Shown here: positions 7,017 to 11,370 of the stretch, in pieces
Layout: each line of letters opens with the position of its first letter
How positions within the stretch are numbered: the first letter of the stretch is position 1
NCBI GenBank assembly: GCA_003141915.1
Contig: PLNY01000466.1
Span: forward strand, 1-11,370
DNA length: 11,370 bases
Source of the DNA: Anaerolineae bacterium
GTDB taxonomy: Bacteria > Chloroflexota > Anaerolineae > Anaerolineales > Villigracilaceae
Reading direction: 5' to 3'
The notes under the pieces: model-generated
Seen by the model: only the letters and a program-made list of their open reading frames with translations
Databases searched by the model: none
What the model was told of the DNA's origin: nothing
Made by a program: the position numbers and the translations under genes

Positions 7017-8578
7017 TACGGCTTCCCTTGCGTCATGAGGGAAATAAACAACACCAGAAAAATCAGAGTCCACATGATGCCGCTATCGCCTTCGAGAATA
7101 TCGGAAACGGTTTTGCTGAGACGCTCAAGCCAGCGATAAATGATCCATAGGTTTTGATATAAGCGGTCGAGCCTTGATGCGGAAGAAGGCTGTACCCAGT
7201 GGGCAGGTACAGGATTCAGCGCCGGGAAACGCGGAATAGCCCATAGCAAACCAAAGGTCAGAAGAGAAGCGACAAAACCTGCTTCCCATGTGCCAATTTG
7301 CAAGGCTCCGTTCCAGCCCCAGATTCCCAATAGAATCTGGGCGAAGAATAAAAGCCCAATCCCGACCGGATAAATGCCTCGCGCCCAAATCGGCAGTGAT
7401 TCAAGCGAGGCGCGCGTCGAAGGCCGCAATGCGCTTCGAATAAAACCGGTCATGAGCAGAGCTTGAGCAATCAACGGGAACGGCATAATATACCAAAAGC
7501 CTGAAACATTCCCTTGCCAGCCTGAAGCAGTGAGCGAGAAGGGCAGGGCGGATAAACTGAACGCGCCGACGAGCAAAGCGCGGCTGATCCAAACTTGTTG
7601 TACGGAGGCAAGAAATAATGCGCCGCCTATTAGGATTAATGCCGTTCCCCAAGCGACTGTTCCAGTTGGATTTCCTAGCAACGCGGCGGCGATAGCCAGC
7701 GAAGCAAGCCCAATCATCCAGAACGGGCGGCCGATCAACTCGTCCGGCGCGCGCAACCACATCCATCCGCCGTAGATTCCGGCGATGGCTGCCAGGATTA
7801 ACAAAAGTGGTGTCAGAGGCGATGCAAGACTCGAAGCGGGAATGTGCGCCAACAGGGCCAAACTTGATGCGGCAGAGACCAGACGCAAAGTTGTGCCGAA
7901 GCCGCGCCGCAAAGTGGATTCAGCGCTATACGGCAAATGAAGCGGTAATACACCCAAGCGTAATCCGGACGCGATCAAGAGATAAAGACCAACTTGCGGT
8001 GGCGTTGTTAAAAAACTCAGACTCTTCCCCGACGCGGCAGTGACTACGTTGGCCCATACCAAGAGCCCAATGCCCGCGGCCCGCGTTGAAAAAGAAATCA
8101 CGATCCGTTCGCTGGAAGTCGAATCATTGACCGAACGAAGCATGATGATTAACTCGGTCAAATCAAGCGCGGCCCAGACCAATGCCAATGTTAAAGGATT
8201 GGCGGCAGTGACCGCCAGTAAACCCAATCCGCATAAAGTCAGTGAACCGGCCCATACGAACGCGCTGGTAAAAGTTTCATTCACGGAAGCAGTCAATAAA
8301 ATTGAAACCGCCAGCGTAACCAAACTCAATGCATAAGGCCAAATGATTGTCTCAGCGGAAAATGCAGGCGACTCAGAAAAAAGATTGGCCGGTTTCCACG
8401 GCAGGACACTGAACGATAGAGGCATGTTTGCCTGCCACAGCAGAACGCTGATCCACGCAAGAAGCGTGCCGCCGACCGCCGTCAGCCAGGTGAATCGAAA
8501 TTCCGGGCGCATGATCTGAAGGATCACGACCGCGAGCGCGGTCAGAAACAAAAGCAGGGCTGTGATTAAGATCAACAT
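7016..8578 (-). CDS. Divergent antiporter-like membrane subunit (NuoL/HyfB-type), first gene of a three-gene module
   Basis: 520 residues with about 14 hydrophobic segments. Landmarks of the proton_antipo_M family are weak but present: acidic residues in helix 5 (WAALDLTELIIML, D139 and E142), and GLRLGVLPLHLPYSAES at 205-221, matching the VKxxxxPLHxWLPDA segment. In it Arg207 occupies the place of the proton-carrying lysine, five residues before PLH. The helix 8 lysine position falls in SAASS (about 235-239), so that lysine is missing. The C-terminus has a charged amphipathic stretch (about 466-497, RLYQNLWIIYRWLERLSK) and then a final helix at 501-516. This is loosely like, but much shorter than, the lateral helix and last helix of NuoL. 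An in-frame TAA lies 15 bases upstream, so the ATG at 8578 is the first possible start. It has no Shine-Dalgarno sequence and a TGaTAAAAT element ends nine bases before it, suggesting a nearly leaderless mRNA. The family call is moderately confident; the function is inferred. Confidence 0.8.
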   Translation of the reverse strand: MLILITALLLFLTALAVVILQIMRPEFRFTWLTAVGGTLLAWISVLLWQANMPLSFSVLPWKPANLFSESPAFSAETIIWPYALSLVTLAVSILLTASVNETFTSAFVWAGSLTLCGLGLLAVTAANPLTLALVWAALDLTELIIMLRSVNDSTSSERIVISFSTRAAGIGLLVWANVVTAASGKSLSFLTTPPQVGLYLLIASGLRLGVLPLHLPYSAESTLRRGFGTTLRLVSAASSLALLAHIPASSLASPLTPLLLILAAIAGIYGGWMWLRAPDELIGRPFWMIGLASLAIAAALLGNPTGTVAWGTALILIGGALFLASVQQVWISRALLVGAFSLSALPFSLTASGWQGNVSGFWYIMPFPLIAQALLMTGFIRSALRPSTRASLESLPIWARGIYPVGIGLLFFAQILLGIWGWNGALQIGTWEAGFVASLLTFGLLWAIPRFPALNPVPAHWVQPSSASRLDRLYQNLWIIYRWLERLSKTVSDILEGDSGIMWTLIFLVLFISLMTQGKP

Positions 8579-8587
8579 GACAGGAGT

Positions 8588-8596
8588 ATTTTATCA
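8588..8596 (-). promoter_or_regulatory. Extended -10 promoter for the three-gene membrane module
   Basis: The minus strand reads TGaTAAAAT at 8596-8588. The hexamer ends nine bases before the ATG at 8578, so transcription should start at or within about two bases of the start codon. The -35 region (TGGCGA at 8616-8611) is poor, as is common for extended -10 promoters. Confidence 0.45.
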
Positions 8597-8610
8597 GTTT
8601 TGATAATCAA
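8591..8610. promoter_or_regulatory. Overlapping inverted repeats in the divergent promoter region
   Basis: TTATCA (8591-8596) and TGATAA (8601-8606) form a 6-bp inverted repeat with a 4-base spacer. TTGAT-A-ATCAA (8600-8610) is a second 11-base palindrome overlapping it. They lie between the two divergent genes and the first overlaps the minus-strand -10, where a repressor operator would be expected. The region is A/T-rich, so chance is a real alternative. Confidence 0.3.
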
Positions 8611-8636
8611 TCGCCATGTTTGCTGACGAAGATGCT

Positions 8637-8645
8637 TGGTACAAT
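8637..8645 (+). promoter_or_regulatory. Extended -10 promoter for the DUF3048 lipoprotein gene
   Basis: TGgTACAAT at 8637-8645, with the hexamer at 8640-8645, ends seven bases before the ATG at 8653, so transcription should begin at or next to that A. There is no convincing -35 at the usual spacing and no Shine-Dalgarno sequence before the ATG. Both fit an extended -10, leaderless gene. Confidence 0.5.
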
Positions 8646-8652
8646 TCTAACC

Positions 8653-9909
8653 ATGCAAAGACATCCCTTTTGGATAACAATTTGTTTGTTGGTTTTACTT
8701 GTCACGTCCTCCTGCGCTTCTTCCCCGGACTTGAAGCCGACCGTTGTTCCTCCTGCCCATCCTTCGCCGACGCCGTTCCAGCCGGGCGTTTATGATTTAC
8801 CATCCTCTGTTCCAACTTTTGATTCTCAGAGCATTCCAACATTTACTCCTTATCCAACGATTATTCTTAGAAATGGGATCAATCCGACGCCGGCACAAGT
8901 TTCATCTTCCAATAACGATAGATCGTCCATAACGATCGATCCATTAACCGGTCTGCCGCCCGCCGATCCGATCCTGCTTCAGCGCCGCCCGCTAGCGATT
9001 ACTGTTACCAATTATCCGCCCTATGTGCGGCCTCAGGCAGGATTGACCCTTGCAGATGTGGTATTTGAATATTATGAAGAACCTTTTTATACGCGTTTCT
9101 TTGCGGTTTTTTATGGAAATAATGCGGATATGGTTGGGCCTGTGCGCTCCGGACGCTACTTTAATGAGCATGTTGTCCGCATGTATCATGCCTTTTTCGT
9201 CTTTCAATACGCAGACCCGCGTGAGCTGATGTATTTTAAAAGCGGCGATTTGAATCCATTCCTCGTCTTGCAGGGATCCGGAAGTTGTCCGCCTTTTTTA
9301 GATCCCGGTATTCATGAAACATATAACGACGCGTTCTTCGATATCGCCAAATGGAACGATTGCGCCGCGCAACTTCACTTGGATAACTCTCCGCAAAATT
9401 TACGAAGCGGTTTCTTTAGTGAAACGCCTCCATCGCGCGCTTTGGCAGGCAATCGAATTTTCACTGTTTATTCAGCCTTCGACTATAACTATTGGCAATA
9501 TGACCCGGCGTCCGAACGCTATCTTCGTTATCAAGAAACCGACGATACTCAGGATAACAAACCTGCTTCCTATGCGCCCCTGACGGATTACTTGAATGGC
9601 CGGCAAGTCGCCTCGGATAATGTGGTCGTGCTGTTTGTGTCGCACACATTCATGAACGAAAACGAACAAGAGGATAATGTTTTCCATATCAATTTGATTG
9701 ATTCGGGCAATGCCGTTGTCTTTCGCAACGGTCTGGCTATTCCCGCTTATTGGGTACGCACGGATATCAATCAGCCGTTGCTAATAACGAATCTGGATGG
9801 CTCGCCAATTTACATGAAGCCCGGTCAGACATTTTTTCAAGTCATCGGCGAAACTTCCACCTACCGTACTGATGGGACGAACTGGTATTTTGGATACCAA
9901 ACGCCGTAG
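8653..9909 (+). CDS. DUF3048 (YerB-like) lipoprotein
   Basis: 418 residues. The N-terminus (basic start, hydrophobic ITICLLVLLV, then TSSC) is a lipoprotein-type signal, with Cys21 the likely lipidated residue; the lipobox is imperfect. A Pro/Ser/Thr-rich linker of about 70 residues follows. The DUF3048 domain begins at about 96 with DPLTGLPP and continues with RRPLAITVTN, VRPQAGLTLADVVFEYYEE (125-143), TRFFAVF and the characteristic VGPVRSGR (161-168). The C-terminal part (about residue 270 to the end, with GQTFFQVI near the end) corresponds to the DUF3048 C-terminal domain. The family's biochemical function is unknown; an extracytoplasmic, cell-envelope location is implied. The ATG at 8653 is preferred because it begins right at the signal peptide and lies seven bases after TACAAT. 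In-frame TTG (8620) and ATG (8632) codons would add unneeded residues upstream and would overlap the promoter. Several cysteines in the mature part (for example GSGSCPP) are unremarkable. Confidence 0.92.
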   Translation: MQRHPFWITICLLVLLVTSSCASSPDLKPTVVPPAHPSPTPFQPGVYDLPSSVPTFDSQSIPTFTPYPTIILRNGINPTPAQVSSSNNDRSSITIDPLTGLPPADPILLQRRPLAITVTNYPPYVRPQAGLTLADVVFEYYEEPFYTRFFAVFYGNNADMVGPVRSGRYFNEHVVRMYHAFFVFQYADPRELMYFKSGDLNPFLVLQGSGSCPPFLDPGIHETYNDAFFDIAKWNDCAAQLHLDNSPQNLRSGFFSETPPSRALAGNRIFTVYSAFDYNYWQYDPASERYLRYQETDDTQDNKPASYAPLTDYLNGRQVASDNVVVLFVSHTFMNENEQEDNVFHINLIDSGNAVVFRNGLAIPAYWVRTDINQPLLITNLDGSPIYMKPGQTFFQVIGETSTYRTDGTNWYFGYQTP

Positions 9910-9918
9910 GTGTAAAAT
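9890..9918 (+). promoter_or_regulatory. Possible promoter for the aspartase gene
   Basis: TTGGAT (9890-9895) and TAAAAT (9913-9918) are spaced by 17 bases. The -10 is good and the -35 matches consensus at three of six positions. The -35 overlaps the last codons of the lipoprotein gene. The predicted start near 9925 would give a leader of about 30 bases containing AGGAG. Co-transcription with the lipoprotein gene is equally possible, as no terminator separates them. Confidence 0.4.
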
Positions 9919-9943
9919 AGTTTTGATTAATCTTCAGAAATTC

Positions 9944-9948
9944 AGGAG
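9944..9948 (+). promoter_or_regulatory. Ribosome binding site of the aspartase gene
   Basis: AGGAG lies six bases before the ATG at 9955. It fixes the start and contrasts with the neighbouring lipoprotein gene, which has none. Confidence 0.8.
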
Positions 9949-9954
9949 CGTGAA

Positions 9955-11370
9955 ATGGCCGAGAACGAATTCCGTACTGAAAAAGATTCGCTGGGCGAAC
10001 TGCGCGTTCCGGTAAAAGCTTTGTACGGCGTGCAAACAGAACGCGCCGTGGAGAACTTTCCCATTTCAGGCTTGCGCCCATGGCGCGCATTCATTTGGTC
10101 CGTTGCTGCGATCAAACGCGCTGCTGCGGAAGTGAATTACGAGTTGGGCCTGTTCAACGACCGCGAAGTGGATGGTAAGAAATTCACTGCGAAACAATTA
10201 ACGGATGCAATCACAAAAGCCGCGCAGGAAGTTATGGATGGCAAATGGGATTCTGAATTTGTGGTTGATCCTTTTCAAGCCGGAGCAGGCACGAGTCACA
10301 ATATGAATGCAAATGAAGTCATTGCGAACCGCGCCACACAAATTCTTGGTGGTCAACTTGGGAAATATTATGTTCATCCCAATGACCATGTCAATATGGC
10401 GCAATCCACCAACGATGTCATTCCCGCGTCGATTCGACTCGGCGGGTTGTGGCGTTTGGATGAGTTACTGATCTCGCTCAAGAATCTTCAATCTGCGCTC
10501 GAAGTGAAGTCGCGCGAATTTGATGATGTTGTGAAATCCGGTCGCACGCATCTTCAGGACGCCGTGCCGGTTCGACTCGGTCAGGAGTTTGGCGCGTATG
10601 CTAAAGCGATCGCGCGCGAATCGGATCGCATCGCGCGTTCTGCCGAGGGAATGAGGCGGCTTGGAATCGGTGGCACCGCGGTCGGGTCCGGATTGAACGC
10701 ACATCCTGAATATCATAAACGGATGATCAAGAAATTATCCGAGTTGACTGGTTTAAAGTTATATGAGTCTGATAATTTGTTTGAGTCGATGCAATCGCTT
10801 GCAGACGCCGCGGATTTCTCTGCATCCATCCGCACCCTGGCATTGACATTGATTCGCATCGCCAATGATTTTCGTTTGTTAGCGTCCGGCCCATCCACCG
10901 GCTTGGATGAGATTCGTTTGCCCGCAGTTCAACCGGGATCGAGCATCATGCCCGGCAAAGTGAATCCGGTCATGGCGGAGATGCTCGATCAGGCGATGTT
11001 CCATGTGATTGGTTGTGACACAGCGATCATGATGGCGGTGCAAGCCGGGCAGTTGGAATTGAATGTGATGATGCCGATTGTCGCGCATAATTTGTTTGAG
11101 ATGATGCAGGTAACCATCGGGGCAGTGAATGCATTTACGGAACGCGCGGTCAGAGGTCTGACTGCGAACCGTGAAAAAGCGGAGGGCTGGCTCTCGAAAA
11201 ACGCCATTATCGTTACTGCATTGAATCCGGTGATTGGTTATTCTCAAGGCGCGGCGCTGGTGAAAGAAGCGTTGGCAAAGAATGCTTCGATCCGTGAGCT
11301 GGCGGTTGAAAAAGCAAAAGCAGGCGCGCTCAAACATCGCGATGAAGATCGTCCTGTGACTGTGGATGAA
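9955..11370 (+). CDS. aspA: Aspartate ammonia-lyase (aspartase/fumarase superfamily), lacking only the extreme C-terminus
   Basis: Likely a cytoplasmic homotetramer that reversibly deaminates L-aspartate to fumarate and ammonia. All 472 visible codons are open; family members are about 465-480, so little is missing past the edge. Seen: RTEKDSLGELRVP...ALYGVQTERAVENFPISG near the start (7-39); GAGTSHNMNANEV at 110-122; QSTNDVIP at 150-157; GRTHLQDAVP at 196-205; GTAVGSGLNAHPEY at 240-253; and the superfamily signature GSSIMPGKVNP at 328-338, the flexible loop carrying the catalytic serine. Aspartase rather than class II fumarase is favoured by PVMAEMLDQ after the signature (fumarases usually have PTQxEALTM), by VIGCDTAIMMAVQAGQLELNVMMP (aspartase-like AGQLxLN, where fumarases have GxFELNVFKP), and by the overall likeness to Bacillus AnsB. 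The helix around 273-290 (DNLFESMQSLADAADFSA) differs from both, so a related lyase is not excluded. The gene follows the lipoprotein by 45 bases. Confidence 0.88.
   Translation, partial: MAENEFRTEKDSLGELRVPVKALYGVQTERAVENFPISGLRPWRAFIWSVAAIKRAAAEVNYELGLFNDREVDGKKFTAKQLTDAITKAAQEVMDGKWDSEFVVDPFQAGAGTSHNMNANEVIANRATQILGGQLGKYYVHPNDHVNMAQSTNDVIPASIRLGGLWRLDELLISLKNLQSALEVKSREFDDVVKSGRTHLQDAVPVRLGQEFGAYAKAIARESDRIARSAEGMRRLGIGGTAVGSGLNAHPEYHKRMIKKLSELTGLKLYESDNLFESMQSLADAADFSASIRTLALTLIRIANDFRLLASGPSTGLDEIRLPAVQPGSSIMPGKVNPVMAEMLDQAMFHVIGCDTAIMMAVQAGQLELNVMMPIVAHNLFEMMQVTIGAVNAFTERAVRGLTANREKAEGWLSKNAIIVTALNPVIGYSQGAALVKEALAKNASIRELAVEKAKAGALKHRDEDRPVTVDE

Noticed and set aside
5023..8578. Reading the membrane trio as a DabAB bicarbonate pump or an Mrp antiporter
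   Set aside because: No DabA-like (DUF2309) protein is present, and the small Mrp subunits E, F and G are missing; two antiporter-like genes flanking a HyfE-like gene fit neither.
10879..11337. A 152-codon minus-strand open frame opposite the aspartase gene
   Set aside because: It is fully antisense to a well-conserved enzyme, with a product full of His, Arg and Cys typical of shadow frames.

Overview
The window looks like chromosomal DNA from a bacterium of the Chloroflexota, probably class Anaerolineae. This rests on gene content and style (a membrane-anchored LysM/M23 peptidase, a DUF3048 lipoprotein, selB next to a SRAP gene, compact gene packing, medium G+C), not on a marker gene, so the placement is an inference. 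There is no rRNA, tRNA, insertion sequence, CRISPR array or phage gene. No gene-free stretch exceeds 120 bases.

Layout. Minus strand, left: (1) positions 1-1055, an N-terminally anchored protein with two LysM repeats and an M23 metallopeptidase domain, cut by the left edge, with its own promoter at 1073-1101. (2) 1172-1849, a SRAP-domain (YedK/HMCES) abasic-site protein. Its ATG overlaps by one base the stop of (3) selB at 1849-3753, the selenocysteine-specific elongation factor. (4) 3786-4985, a 399-residue soluble coiled-coil protein of unknown function, 32 bases upstream of selB. Genes 4-3-2 probably form one transcription unit starting from a TATAAT promoter at about 5007-5034.

Minus strand, centre: (5) 5023-6420, (6) 6417-7016 and (7) 7016-8578 are three translationally coupled polytopic membrane proteins. 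7 and 5 are divergent members of the antiporter-like family of complex I and hydrogenase-4 (NuoL/M/N, HyfB/F type). 6 resembles HyfE/NuoK in topology. No peripheral-arm gene (NuoB, C, D, I, F, G) and no NuoH gene accompanies them, and the lysines that normally carry protons in the antiporter-like subunits are replaced. This is the most unusual part of the window.

Plus strand, right: (8) 8653-9909, a DUF3048 (YerB-like) lipoprotein transcribed divergently from gene 7, and (9) 9955-11370, an aspartase/fumarase-superfamily enzyme, most likely aspartate ammonia-lyase, whose last few codons lie beyond the right edge.

Across the window, four of five inferred promoters carry an extended -10 element of the form TGnTAnnAT. 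Two of them, the divergent pair at 8588-8645, sit so close to their ATG codons that the mRNAs are probably leaderless.
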